Part shown: positions 22,201 to 34,645 of the stretch, in pieces
Numbering within the stretch: position 1 is the stretch's first letter
Layout of the letters: every line of letters starts with the position of its first letter
Assembly: GCF_000275845.1 (NCBI RefSeq)
Contig: NW_006766914.1
Span: 182,159 to 223,712 of the forward strand
DNA length: 41,554 nt
Source: Dichomitus squalens LYAD-421 SS1
Lineage: Eukaryota; Basidiomycota; Agaricomycetes; Polyporales; Polyporaceae
Direction of reading: 5' to 3'
Notes under the pieces: model-generated
The model's database searches: none
What the model was told of the DNA's origin: nothing
Seen by the model: only the letters and a program-made list of their open reading frames with translations
Translations under genes and position numbers: made by a program

Positions 22201-23476
22201 CTGCGATGGGCGTCGCTGGAATGACGGGGGACCTCGGGACGCTCGTACTCAGATTCGACGAATAACTGGAGCTCATCGTCGTGTTCATAGACAGATACGA
22301 GGGCTTCCGAGGGACCGTCGGCGATACGGGGATCCGCATGGGGGAGCTCGGACGGCTTTGGAAGGTATCGATCGTCGGCGGGATTGGCGTGCTCGACGGA
22401 CGCGGGCCCATGTCCATAGGCAAACTGGGGAACGGCTTGGGATGGAATATGGGAGGTACGCCGTTTGCATGCGATATAGAGGGCTTCCTGCTGCTCGTAC
22501 GGGCCCCGGAACTGCTCGCGCCAGTCGGATTGGGGGGTATCTTCATCCCCTCCATCTCCTCCAGCTCGTCGATCGAAGGGAAGTTCGTGGTAAAGTCTTG
22601 CAACGTAGGCGCAGACATTTGCGGCGACGATGAGGTTGAAGACGAAGGGGACGGAGGTCCGAAGCTAGAGGTCGGAACCAAGACGTGGGGCGATGGAGCG
22701 GAGACCGTAGGGGAGTCCAACGAGCGTGAAAACGAAGAAGGCGGAGCCGTCGGAGGAGAGAGCATCTGCAGTGAAAGCAGACTAGGCGGGCGAGCGGCAG
22801 TAGGAGACATCGGGGGAGACAAGGGAGGAACGGGAGAGGTGGGTATCTCGCGAGATATGCGCTTCGTCGTCGAGACCGCCATTCCGGCGTTCTTTAGCGA
22901 GCGCATACGGTCTGCAATACTTCCGCCGCCCGTCATCACAACGGCGCTTTCAGAGTCGTCCTCGCCGTGAGATGACCTGCATGATCAGAGGTCAGCAAAT
23001 ACAACAGGTGTTACCCGAGACGCTACACTGATGCGAAGGACCATGTCACGTACTGGAAAGCAGACTTCTCCAGCTCTGCCAACTTCATCTCCACTGCCTG
23101 TGTCTTCACAATCATATCCCGCCCGTCGGTCTACGACTGGTAAGTTTCCTGGGAACATAGAGAGAATAGCCCATGTACGCACCTGCTGGAAGTCAAAGAA
23201 ATCTTTGAAGAGCATCCCCTTCCTCCCCGGCTGGCTCTCCGCCTTGAACTCCGGGGTATCCATGAAAATCTGAATCAACGACGCGGCCTTTGTATATGCA
23301 CTGAGCGCGCCCTTGAGGTCCCCTTCGATCTCCTGGGTCGCAGCAAGACGCATCTGGCTCCGAGCGGACGCGAGTAGACGGGCAGCAGATGCCCCACGAA
23401 CTCCCTGGGTCATTTCCTTCGCGCCCGCCTTGATTTCGGCTATGGTGTCGCGGTTGTACGACGCTCCATTTTGCAT
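19237..23476 (-). CDS. Rhodanese-USP ubiquitin hydrolase (Doa4/Ubp5/USP8 class)
   Basis: Eleven exons in phase give about 1169 aa: 23183-23476, 23054-23097, 22026-22976, 21371-21958, 21109-21238, 20405-21055, 20053-20337, 19859-19989, 19487-19794, 19344-19426 and 19237-19281. Residues 1-98 form a helical MIT/USP8-dimer-like segment. A Ser/Pro-rich linker leads to a rhodanese-like domain (about 375-510, LLLDVRTREEFE ... GGFQAWKREYG). The usual rhodanese Cys position reads YDDAS, so this domain should be a binding module. The USP catalytic domain starts at GTSGLKNLGNTCYMNS (Cys about 821). It has a zinc site from CLTCHK and CPHCK, the QHDSQEFL box, the His box STGHYTAF (His about 1127), and ends GKPAYILFYKR. 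Doa4-type enzymes recover ubiquitin from endosomal and proteasomal cargo. The C-terminal intron must be removed to reach the conserved end. Confidence 0.93.
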
Positions 23477-24171
23477 CGCTGCGTTTCGGGGTCGGTCGCT
23501 GCGCTGGTCGTTGTGAAGTGACTTGACTCACCGGTCACCTTCGGGGAGAAATTAGTGGGCGAAGTCGGGCTAAGAACAGCGATGCCGGGCATGTACCGGC
23601 AATACTGGGGTTGTTTAAGAGAGAAATAATAAGGATAAGGAGACGACGGAGGAGAACGAGATCAGAGGGAGCGCATATAGACGAGTCCACTGCGCACAGC
23701 GGTCTCACCCCCTCGCCCGCATTCGGTAATCCCACCCGGCCTACGCCCATTACGTAAGACAAAAGATGTCCATCGCTTCGCCTGACCGATCCGGCCTCCG
23801 TCGTCGTCGTTGTCTCCAACGCTGTTCTCTCGAGCATTGCTTTCATCGATATCTAGCTCACTGATATACACATCCTGCGTTCTTCTCCACATGCGATGCT
23901 TCGCCGGACATCATACAGTGGGCTTGACTGTCTGGTAGGCGTGACGATGTCTTCAGCTCGCGTTGGCGATATGGCCAAGCATGTATGACAGGCGAATGAC
24001 ATCAAGATGTTCATATCCTTCCCATCTTATGTTGGAGGTTTGCAGACCTTTGACTACGGTACAGCCCTCTTGTCTCAAACTCAAGGGGGTATCTGCGCTT
24101 CCCTTGTGAACCTATATGGCTCAATATTGGGATATCGGATGCCAGTCGCCAGGTAACACGGCAGGCATCCC
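23477..24171. other. Upstream region of the USP gene
   Basis: Promoter and 5' untranslated DNA of the deubiquitinase. Short minus-strand frames at 23535-23892 match no family. A splice-like GTGAGT...CGCAG pair just before the ATG (about 23530 to 23478) could be a 5' UTR intron. Confidence 0.4.
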
Positions 24172-24550
24172 GGGGTTTTCCAGCGGATGTAAAAATCAGC
24201 GTCGCATGCCCCGCGCCGGGTGGTGTGCTCGGATCACTGGAAATCCCCCGCCGAGCCCCAACCCTACCGCACCGAGGCCATTGCCCAACTCTGTTCCACC
24301 TCTGGAAGCACTTGAATATACCGGGCATCTGTGTTGGGAACATCCCAGGTAAGAGATCGAGTATTCTATAGCTCAAAAAGCGGCATTGCTCGTCGGGGCA
24401 CGTCTCGAACAGTCACCGCGAGCGTGTCCCCGAGCTGGAAGGTGGCCGGAGAGCAGGCTGGCGGGGCTCGGCAGGTGCCTGCCGCTGATCCGAGCACACC
24501 ACCCGGCGCGGGGCATGCGACGCTGATCTTTACATTCGCTGTCAACCGGG
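24172..24550. repeat. Long inverted-repeat (foldback) element
   Basis: Two near-identical arms of about 55 bases, 24182-24236 and 24485-24540, are reverse complements of each other. Both read GATCAGCGTCGCATGCC-like sequence followed by CCGCGCCGGGTGGTGTGCTCGGATC, split here for length. Weaker similarity carries the arms out to about 24172/24550 and in to about 24262/24457 (GCCGAGCCCC). The centre is about 195 bases with no gene. This looks like a MITE or foldback transposon remnant. I could not define target-site duplications. Confidence 0.75.
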
Positions 24551-24744
24551 GAAAAATGCATGAAAAGGAGAGGCACGAGGCCTGTAAGCTATTCGTGAAA
24601 AGTGTGGCTTTTCTGCACAAAAGCCTTTGAAACCCCAGGTAAATCGGCTGCCTGTCGCTTTCGTCGACTGTACTATGGTCGGGGACATGGGAACGCCCAC
24701 CGTGTAATATCCCTGGTCTGCCTGGTACATACGCTCATATCACC

Positions 24745-25177
24745 TTAGGGCCTGTTCGGCAAAGAGTTGGAGTTAGAGTTACCGGCATTTCATGCCCAAA
24801 TATAGTAATAATATCTCGGTTTTCAATCTCGAGAAAACTCGAGTTACTCGGGCGAGTGCATGCGTTCGGATGCCTCCCAGTAACTCCGGGCGGTTGTTAT
24901 CAGCTCAGGTCATAACTTATCTCGAGGCTCTACCCCTTTGGCAGCCTGCTTGATTCTCTCTCTATAGAGTATTGGGATGGCTACCATGACCGGCGTAGAT
25001 TGTGATCAGACATCCGAGACCATCCTACTTGAGGGATTAGGGCAGGCTACTACCAAGGCCCGTCCAGTCAAAACAATGACAGTTACTGCTATAATAGCCT
25101 GTCTTCGGCGCTCTATTTGAGCCTGATGGATAGCTTGGTGAATCTAGACAGCTGCTCTTGTGTGGACCATGGTGAAG
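24745..25177 (+). mobile_element. Harbinger-like MITE, left part up to the assembly gap
   Basis: Begins with target-site TTA (24745-24747) followed by the terminal inverted repeat starting GGGCCTGTTCGGCAAAGAG. The 431 bases 24747-25177 appear identical to 25444-25874 on the other side of the N run. This is probably the same element seen from the left contig end and not a second copy. TTA duplications and GGGCCTGTT-type ends are typical of PIF/Harbinger (Tourist-like) elements. Confidence 0.8.
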
Positions 25178-25443
25178 NNNNNNNNNNNNNNNNNNNNNNN
25201 NNNNNNNNNNNNNNNNNNNNNNNNNNNNNNNNNNNNNNNNNNNNNNNNNNNNNNNNNNNNNNNNNNNNNNNNNNNNNNNNNNNNNNNNNNNNNNNNNNNN
25301 NNNNNNNNNNNNNNNNNNNNNNNNNNNNNNNNNNNNNNNNNNNNNNNNNNNNNNNNNNNNNNNNNNNNNNNNNNNNNNNNNNNNNNNNNNNNNNNNNNNN
25401 NNNNNNNNNNNNNNNNNNNNNNNNNNNNNNNNNNNNNNNNNNN
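25178..25443. other. Assembly gap (266 N)
   Basis: A run of 266 N. It is flanked on both sides by the same 431-base sequence and lies inside the MITE, so it is likely a scaffolding gap over a repeat and may contain no real missing sequence. Confidence 0.95.
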
Positions 25444-25444
25444 A

Positions 25445-26076
25445 GGGCCTGTTCGGCAAAGAGTTGGAGTTAGAGTTACCGGCATTTCATGCCCAAATAT
25501 AGTAATAATATCTCGGTTTTCAATCTCGAGAAAACTCGAGTTACTCGGGCGAGTGCATGCGTTCGGATGCCTCCCAGTAACTCCGGGCGGTTGTTATCAG
25601 CTCAGGTCATAACTTATCTCGAGGCTCTACCCCTTTGGCAGCCTGCTTGATTCTCTCTCTATAGAGTATTGGGATGGCTACCATGACCGGCGTAGATTGT
25701 GATCAGACATCCGAGACCATCCTACTTGAGGGATTAGGGCAGGCTACTACCAAGGCCCGTCCAGTCAAAACAATGACAGTTACTGCTATAATAGCCTGTC
25801 TTCGGCGCTCTATTTGAGCCTGATGGATAGCTTGGTGAATCTAGACAGCTGCTCTTGTGTGGACCATGGTGAAGCAGGGATGAAGCAGAGCCCATCTAAT
25901 AAGCCATAGCTATTGGTATACTAGATACATGTACAAGTTCAGGGCGCTTGTCTCCTCCGGACTTCACGGGTACTCCGCCCCTGTAACTCTAACTCGCGCA
26001 GAAATCCTCGGAAATGCCGCCACGTGACAAAATGCCGGTGACTCGTAACTCCAACTCTTTGCCGAACAGGCCCTTA
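25445..26076 (+). mobile_element. Harbinger-like non-autonomous element (MITE), full length 629 bp
   Basis: Terminal inverted repeats of about 43 bases bound the element. The left end reads GGGCCTGTTCGGCAAAGAG and continues TTGGAGTTA..., ending CACCGGCATTT-like. The right end is its reverse complement, finishing at 26073. The right flank TTA (26074-26076) matches the TTA at 24745-24747, so 24748-26073 behaves as one insertion. No transposase frame is present, so it must rely on an enzyme supplied elsewhere. It lies between the USP promoter side and the phenol monooxygenase. Confidence 0.85.
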
Positions 26077-27060
26077 ATTTCCTTGACTCGTGCGGTCAGA
26101 GTTCAGCCAAGGAAAATATACTGCATGTTTGTGCTTGCAGGGTGTCGGTGGATTTGAACATGCAGGACCCGATGAACAAGAGTACATCTTATTCTGCATG
26201 ACGTCAGACTGTATGGCTTCACGGTTGTTAGGATACTGTACGTCGAACGAATCCGAACGTCGACGCAAACCGTATGACATCATTTACTAACACAATAGGG
26301 AAACGGGTGGTTGTACACAGTACTGTTATTGCCCAGTGTATGTATTCGGTCTCTTTAACCACTACGTCTACCATCTCTATCCCGTCGTATGCTGGCCGTT
26401 CGCCTCTAGGGTTCTCAGACTCTATTGCTGCTGCAGTAAGTATGAGCCATTTTTTCTCCATCCACACCGATTCATCCAACGACTCGTACTTGCGACGAGT
26501 TCTCTGCGCAGCAGTGACAAATGGAGTCTTAACACACATTCACGGCTATCATCAGGTTGCATCTCGGCCTTCATAGTCTGAAGTGAAGCCTGAAGCCCTT
26601 CACGCCGCGAAGGCTATGTGCTCAGCAACCTCTGCATATGCGCAATTCTCCGTCGACACCGCGTTGGTCGAGTTTCCAGGAAAGGGAAGGCGGCTGTTGC
26701 CGACGCAGGGAACAGGAGAGACGGTGAGCATCTGACATGCGCCCCACGGCCGTCTTTGTACTCGCCCTTCCCTCGGTGTCCCCTTCTCGCCCCCTCGCCC
26801 GCCGATATCTCATCATCCCAGTGATTCAGCCGAGCATCATCTCCCGTAAGGCGCATCGATAGCCCACTTCTTCCTGGGACCGCCGTGCCCGCGTTAGGGC
26901 CGTCCGTGCAGCGAATCTACCGCCCACAGGCCCTCCATAGCTGAGAATGGTGCAGGGACACACAGCGCCGTAAGCGTGATGCATTCCTGATACGGAGATT
27001 CAGATGACACCGACAGTCGACAAGCTCCGGAGTGACCGCCAGACGTCCGAACGGGAATGG
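26077..27060. other. Intergenic region MITE to phenol monooxygenase
   Basis: About 1 kb with short frames only. I recognise no gene, RNA or repeat. The last part is the promoter of the phenol-monooxygenase-like gene. Confidence 0.4.
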
Positions 27061-27067
27061 TATATAA
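27061..27067 (+). promoter_or_regulatory. TATA box candidate of the phenol monooxygenase gene
   Basis: TATATAA lies 110 bases upstream of the ATG at 27171, a usual distance for basidiomycete TATA promoters. The DNA between it and the start is pyrimidine-rich. Confidence 0.55.
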
Positions 27068-27170
27068 TTTCCCCCTGAGGCGGAAGCCTTGCAGTCCACA
27101 CCCTCCCAGCTACCCAGCGTCTCCGTCTGCTACTTCTTCCACACCTGTTATACCTGGAGCCGTCGAGAAG

Positions 27171-29617
<2,447 letters not shown>

Positions 29618-29837
29618 CATTAGGGAGGGATTACTAGCAATTAGGGGTTTCTAATGGCTTCTAATGGCTTTCTGGATGCGTGTATCGAAGTGTAGTATTA
29701 GTCATTGTATACCATTCTCTTCCTGGAGTAGTCTGGGGTGGGTGCGTTGCTTATGCCTGCCTCACCCTGTGTTCATTGAGGACGAGACACCTTGGCCAAA
29801 ATCGCGGCCAGTGTCTGGCGCGTGAGGAAGGCCTCTA

Positions 29838-30205
29838 GGCGCCACCCGTGGGTTATCCATTCTCTTGCAACATCCCGTCATGTCTGTGATATTCCTCGAC
29901 CCCCGGCAAACCCTCTGAGTACAAGGTCGCAGCTGCTCATTCATGACTTATTCCGTCGTTTTACCATCTTCGTCTGGAGTCTCTCCACTCTGTCGTATTC
30001 ATGAGCTAGCGAGCCCGATCCAGTACCTCTGCAGTATCTACACCCCTTTCGCGGAGCACGCCCGAATGACTGAAGCATTGACAAGAACGTATCATGCCTC
30101 AATGCCGATGACAATGGTCAGGTCGCGCTGAACGCGCTGCACACGGACGAACTCGCGCGACTTACGCGATCCACTGGCTCAGTGGACTGTCTATACTTGC
30201 GAAGC
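29838..30205 (+). pseudogene. Methyltransferase relic, third copy (5' part only)
   Basis: The DNA aligns with the promoter and first 90 or so codons of the intact methyltransferase at 34646. Shared blocks include CCCGTCATGTC, ACCATCTTCGTCT against GCCATCTTCGAAG, GAGCTAGCGAGCC against GTGCTAGCGAGCC, CCACTGGCTCAGTGGACT against CCGCTGGCTCAATGGACT, and GCGAAGCC near the end. Frame-breaking indels and stops are present and homology ends at about 30205, before the SAM-binding region. It sits in the right arm next to the decayed FMO3, so another FMO/methyltransferase module once existed here. Confidence 0.7.
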
Positions 30206-30629
30206 CGTCTTGTAGCAGAAGGCTAGAACCCGCTATCGTGCGATGGATATACTGTATGTGAGTTCCCCTCAGTGCTCTTAAGAGGCTGTAATCACTGCTC
30301 TGAGATTGTTACTCGAAAATAGAGGAGGAAGCGGGGACGGGGACCCTGGGTCATGTATTTGCCCCACATTCTTTCACGCAGGCCACACTCGCGATCATGC
30401 ACGCACATGTGATGGTCGATGAACGACGCAATCCAGGTTCAACGCGTTTTATAGTCGAGCAGCATGCGGCAGCGTCAGCAGACTTTCTTCAACTTCACAT
30501 TGCACCCTAACTGACGTACAGACCCCAGAATTATAGCATGCAAGCTGGAGGCCATTTTGAGGCATCCTACGATGCTTGAGGTTCAAACTAACTAAAACGT
30601 AGCCACCCCTTCAGCACGATTTAGTCTCA
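30206..30629. other. Spacer between methyltransferase relic and FMO3
   Basis: About 420 bases in which I recognise neither methyltransferase nor monooxygenase sequence. It holds the 3' flank of the decayed FMO3. Confidence 0.35.
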
Positions 30630-31782
30630 TCAAGCCTTCCGCCTCAGCTCGGGGTTCGCCATGTACTCTACCATCCCCTGATAGGTATCTTCAGGACGCG
30701 CATCTGGTCTGACGGTAACCGGGACGGTTGGCTCGACAATGCCCGCAACGAGGTTTGCGGCGTTCGTTCTCTTCTCCCATGCCGCTACGGCAGCCTCCTG
30801 CCCCTCCACGCTCGTCCCGCTGTTGATCGCGTCCGCGAGGACCATACCGAGCTCCAGGGCATCGAGCATTGCCAGGTTGGCACCCGCGCCTCAATTGGGC
30901 TCATAAACTGTGCCGCGTCACCGAGGATCGTCACGCCCGAGACGTGCTTCCACTTGTGGTCGAGCGGCATGTGGTACCTCGATGAGCTTGCGGAGGCTCG
31001 CCGCCTATTCCTTGAACCTCTCGAGTACGGCCTTGCGCGCCTTGGCGGGGTCACTCGGGAGCCTCCAGTCGGCCGGCCCAGAGAACCAGATGTACGTGCG
31101 GATGCGGCCGTCGCATTTGCACTGCGAGGCAAGCACCCTTTAGCCTCCTATCACTCCCATGCGGCCGTCGCCCACCATGCTGATGATGTCTTGCAGCTTT
31201 GAAATATTCGCAGCCTCCGGTGCGATGGAGATCTCGGTCCCGGTGACACCGTGATATAGTACCAATGAACGGCGGAAGAGGCGAGCGGACGGACGCGCGA
31301 TTTGGCGCCGTCGGCCCCGACGAGGATGTCGACAACGGCGGTGTCGCCGTGCACGAACGTCAGCTCGCGCTCGCCGTTGCCGAGGTCGAGATGCCAGAGC
31401 TTGATATGTAGTGTTTACCGGGATCGTGTCGAGGAGGATCTTGCGCGGGACAGATCGATCGATCTCGGGGCGGACGTTCTTCGGATCCTTGTCTTCGTCG
31501 GCATCCTTGGCGAAGAGGAGGTTGCCGGTCGTATGCGTGGCAAGCGTCGGCCTCGGGGCGAGAGTTGCCCACCAAGGCCTCGAGGCCGTTCTCGCGTAGT
31601 GCGCGCTGGTCGGTTTCGTATCCAAGGTCCAGCATGCCTCCGAGGTGAGCGCGAGAGTCTGCGCTCGTCTCCCGTTCGTACAAGGTGCATGGGATGCTGC
31701 GACTGTGGAGAGTGAGGGCGAGTACGAGGCCGTCAGGCCCTCTACCGATGATTTCCATGCGAAGGTAGGTCGTCGTGGTCAT
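30630..31782 (-). pseudogene. TetX-like FAD monooxygenase FMO3, decayed
   Basis: Homologous to FMO1 and FMO4 over its whole length, but the coding pieces lie in different frames. The N-terminus from the ATG at 31782 reads well to about residue 85 (LYERETSADSRAHLGGMLDL). The frame then shifts near 31520, and pieces such as LLFAKDAD and PEIDRSV, DILVGADGAKSRVRP, and the C-terminal MLDALELGMVLADAINSG block (30630-30869) each need another frame. The FAD motif is damaged, reading GRGPDG in place of GGGPGG. Several independent indels show it has been non-functional for some time. It lies downstream of FMO4 in tandem. Confidence 0.85.
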
Positions 31783-32466
31783 TCCTGCTGGAGCTGCTTC
31801 AGACGGTTGTTTGTATTGTGTTGACGTACCTTTTCGCGATAAAATCACTGTTGAGGAGTCTAGTTGCGTCCCGCCAGAGGCGCTTGATGCCTGATGTCGT
31901 AGAGGGCTTATAACCTCGCATTGTTCGGCTTTCGCTGGCGTACGAAATTCATCGGCTCCTACTTTCTGCACATGAGCTCGCCGAAAGGATGCATAGCGTA
32001 CAAGAAGCACTCTACTCACATGACGCCAAGGGCGGGGACCATGTAACCTCGTATGCGTGCGGATGGTTCGGATTTCCCTACAACGCTCCTACGTACTCAC
32101 AGTAGCCAGCGGGGATGGACCCGCTGAAGTATGTGCCGGACAGGAGACGTAGTCCTCGGATACCAGCAATCCGTTATCACATCATGGGGTTAACAGAAAT
32201 GTGGGATATCGGGCTTTGGAGGTGTGACGTCTCCCTTCCCCGTGAGGAGAGGAATTTCATCCTGTGCAGAGAAAGGGAGGTTTGACACCTCTATGGTGAA
32301 GTCTCGTTTATTCGATATTGCTGAATAGAATCTGCAGAGCCCATGCGGAAGACGGTCAATAATCTACAGTATAATGTGCAGCATAAAGTCCGTTTCAGTG
32401 GGCAGCCTGAGCACGCATTCCAGACAGAGACAATATGAAGTGACTAATATTTCCGATCCAGACCTA
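31783..32466 (-). repeat. FMO4-FMO3 spacer, duplicated (inverted) after FMO1
   Basis: This spacer between tandem FMO4 and FMO3 matches 8187-8795 in reverse orientation. It includes the FMO4 3' flank (GATAGGTCTGGATCGGAAAT) and the FMO3 upstream region. No gene of its own is seen. Confidence 0.7.
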
Positions 32467-33657
32467 TCAAGCCTTCCGCCTCACCGCGGAGTCACCCATA
32501 CCCTTGAACATCGACTGAAGCATGCTCGCAGGGTCTTCCGTGCTCGTCCAAGCCTGGACGTTGGTATTGGCAATGACAGCGAGATGATTCGCTGCCTCCA
32601 TTCTCTTCTCCTCCCATGCCGCTACGGCAGCCTCCCGCCCCTCCACGCTCTTCCCGCTGTTGATTGCATCCTCAAGGGCAATCCCGAGCTCCAGCGCATC
32701 AAGCATCGCCAGATTGACACCTGCACCCGCGGCTGGGCTCATGAGATGCGCTGCATCCCCAAGGATCGTCACGCCCGAGACGTGGTCGAGCGGCAAGCGG
32801 TACACGGAGCGTTGGTAGATCGCGTTGTCGTCGCAGTACTCGATGAGCCTGCGGAGGCTGGGTGCCCGGTTCTTGAATATCTCGAGCAAGACCTTGCGCG
32901 CCTCGGCTGGCTCGTTCAGGAGCTTCCAGTCCTCGGGACCGGCAAGCCATGCGTAGGTGCGTATGCGGCCGTCGCCGTTGACCTGTGAGCCGAACACCTT
33001 CCCGTCCCCGAAGGGCCACATACTGCCGGCGCCGACCATATTGACGGTGTCCTGCAGCTCAGGCTTCTTCGTGTCCTCCGGTGGGATGGAGATCTCGACC
33101 CCTGCGACGCCGTGGTATATCAGGACGGCCGATGAGACGAGCGGACGGACACGTGAGTTCGCGCCATCGGCGCCGACGAGGATGTCGACGGTGGCGGTAG
33201 AGCCGTTCGTGAACTTGAGCTCGCGCTCGCCGTTCCCGAGCTCACGCACGGATGCCAGCTCGTGGCCCCATTTCATGGTGTCGGCGGGGATGGCGTCAAG
33301 CAGGATCCTTCGCAGCACCGGGCGGTCGATCTCGGGGCGAAGGTCGAGAGGGTCCTGGTTCGGGTCGGCATCCTTGGCAAAGAGGAGGTTGCCTGCGGAA
33401 TCGTATGTGCGGAATGTGTCCGCATCGGGGCGAGAGACGCGCACGAAGACCTTGCCGAGGCCGTTCTCGCGTAGGGCGCGTTGAGCGCTGTCGTACCCGA
33501 CGTCGAGGATGCCTCCGAGGTGGGCGCGAGCCTCCTGGTCCGTCTCGCGCTCGTAGACGGTGTATGAGATGCCGCGGCGGTGGAGCGTGAGGGCGAGGGT
33601 GAGGCCGCAGGGGCCTCCGCCGATGATTGCGATGCGAGGATGGATTGTGGTAGCCAT
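32467..33657 (-). CDS. TetX-like FAD-dependent monooxygenase FMO4 (intact)
   Basis: An uninterrupted 396-aa frame with no intron. The motifs are complete: GGGPCG at the FAD-binding N-terminus, RAHLGGILDV, GADGANSRVR near residue 160, and TILGDAAHLMSPAAGAGVNLAM near 298. Four residues (KWEH in FMO1) are absent just before the GD motif without harming the frame. It is a class A flavoprotein monooxygenase, presumed cytosolic and NAD(P)H-dependent; substrate unknown. It is divergently arranged with the intact methyltransferase across a 988-bp intergenic region, so the two may be co-regulated. With FMO1 it is one of two apparently functional copies among four in the window. Confidence 0.88.
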   Translation of the reverse strand: MATTIHPRIAIIGGGPCGLTLALTLHRRGISYTVYERETDQEARAHLGGILDVGYDSAQRALRENGLGKVFVRVSRPDADTFRTYDSAGNLLFAKDADPNQDPLDLRPEIDRPVLRRILLDAIPADTMKWGHELASVRELGNGERELKFTNGSTATVDILVGADGANSRVRPLVSSAVLIYHGVAGVEISIPPEDTKKPELQDTVNMVGAGSMWPFGDGKVFGSQVNGDGRIRTYAWLAGPEDWKLLNEPAEARKVLLEIFKNRAPSLRRLIEYCDDNAIYQRSVYRLPLDHVSGVTILGDAAHLMSPAAGAGVNLAMLDALELGIALEDAINSGKSVEGREAAVAAWEEKRMEAANHLAVIANTNVQAWTSTEDPASMLQSMFKGMGDSAVRRKA

Positions 33658-34645
33658 TCTCGTTGAAGCTGCTGTAGACGTTCGAGATTCAAGTCTGACA
33701 TGTTAACACTGTACCCAGGTCGAAGTACCTTCGTCGACTGTTCAGTAGTGAAGATGCGTTGGCAGGAGGTGATTGGTGACTATGTACCCACAGGGCTTTT
33801 AATGTCGACTCGATCGGCATCCTGGACATGGACTGGTGTACGAAGGACATCGGCTCCTGCGGGGTGTACTCGCCCAATGAATGAATGGCATAGATATCCA
33901 GGCCTTCCTCGACAGAAGCCTTGCCAAGGTGTTCCTCCAACCGCGATGATCGCAGGATTCGGTTTGTTCCCTGCTGGGAAGAGAACGTTTCCTGGCATGG
34001 CTTTGAGAAGTAGCCTGCAGTCAGATGGATGCGCGCCAATCACGATGCCGATTAGCCACTTGTGTTATCAGATAAGACAAGATAAGATCACTATCCATTT
34101 CTCACCGACGGCCGCCGTTACGCACGAGCCGACTCGGAGGCGACGCGTAGTCGGACAGACTCAGGCCGCCGCGCTCAGCAGCTGCCATCGTATGTCGGTG
34201 TATTTCCTGGGATGCACGTCAGTCTGTTTCTCCGCTGGTCCGCCGATGCTAGGAAAGTGACGAGAACCTGGGGGCTCAAGTAAGGAGACTGACAGCTGAT
34301 TGCGGGTGGTCAGACAGCTCAGATAGACGGATGCCGCGATCTAGCCCAAACACGTACATGGGAGAGAACTGTAACAGGCTGCATTAGTACACCTGCACGT
34401 ATAGTTCGATATTACCTTGCACACCGTTTTCTGAAGCAGTCATTCTGGGCGTCGTGGTCGCGAAGTGCAGTTGAACTGCATTGTGCATTGTGCAACTTGC
34501 CACAGATTTCGCCGGGCCGGCATCACCCGCAACCGCGTTCATGGGCGCCTCGTACACATTTTCTCTCGTCTTGCGAACTCCCTCCCGTCATGTCCATCGT
34601 ACCTCGACCTTTGATAAATCCCTTCGGGCTCGTCCTCGTCGTTGA
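33658..34645. promoter_or_regulatory. Divergent intergenic region of FMO4 and the methyltransferase
   Basis: A 988-base divergent spacer. The FMO4-proximal third (to about 34010) matches the region upstream of FMO2 (10545-10900). The methyltransferase-proximal part (about 34510-34645) matches the upstream sequences of both methyltransferase pseudogenes. The middle shows no clear duplicate. Conservation of both ends between arms suggests that promoter elements lie there, but I cannot point to specific binding sites. Confidence 0.55.

Noticed and set aside
22281..22970. A 229-aa plus-strand Gly-rich frame
   Set aside because: It is the antisense of the Ser/Pro-rich linker of the deubiquitinase, whose compositional bias produces long shadow frames.
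24747..25874. Two identical 431-base direct repeats that could be LTRs of a retrotransposon around the N gap
   Set aside because: The sequence has inverted GGGCC...GGCCC ends and a TTA duplication, not TG...CA ends with 4-6 bp duplications. The repeats are better explained as the same MITE seen from both contig ends.
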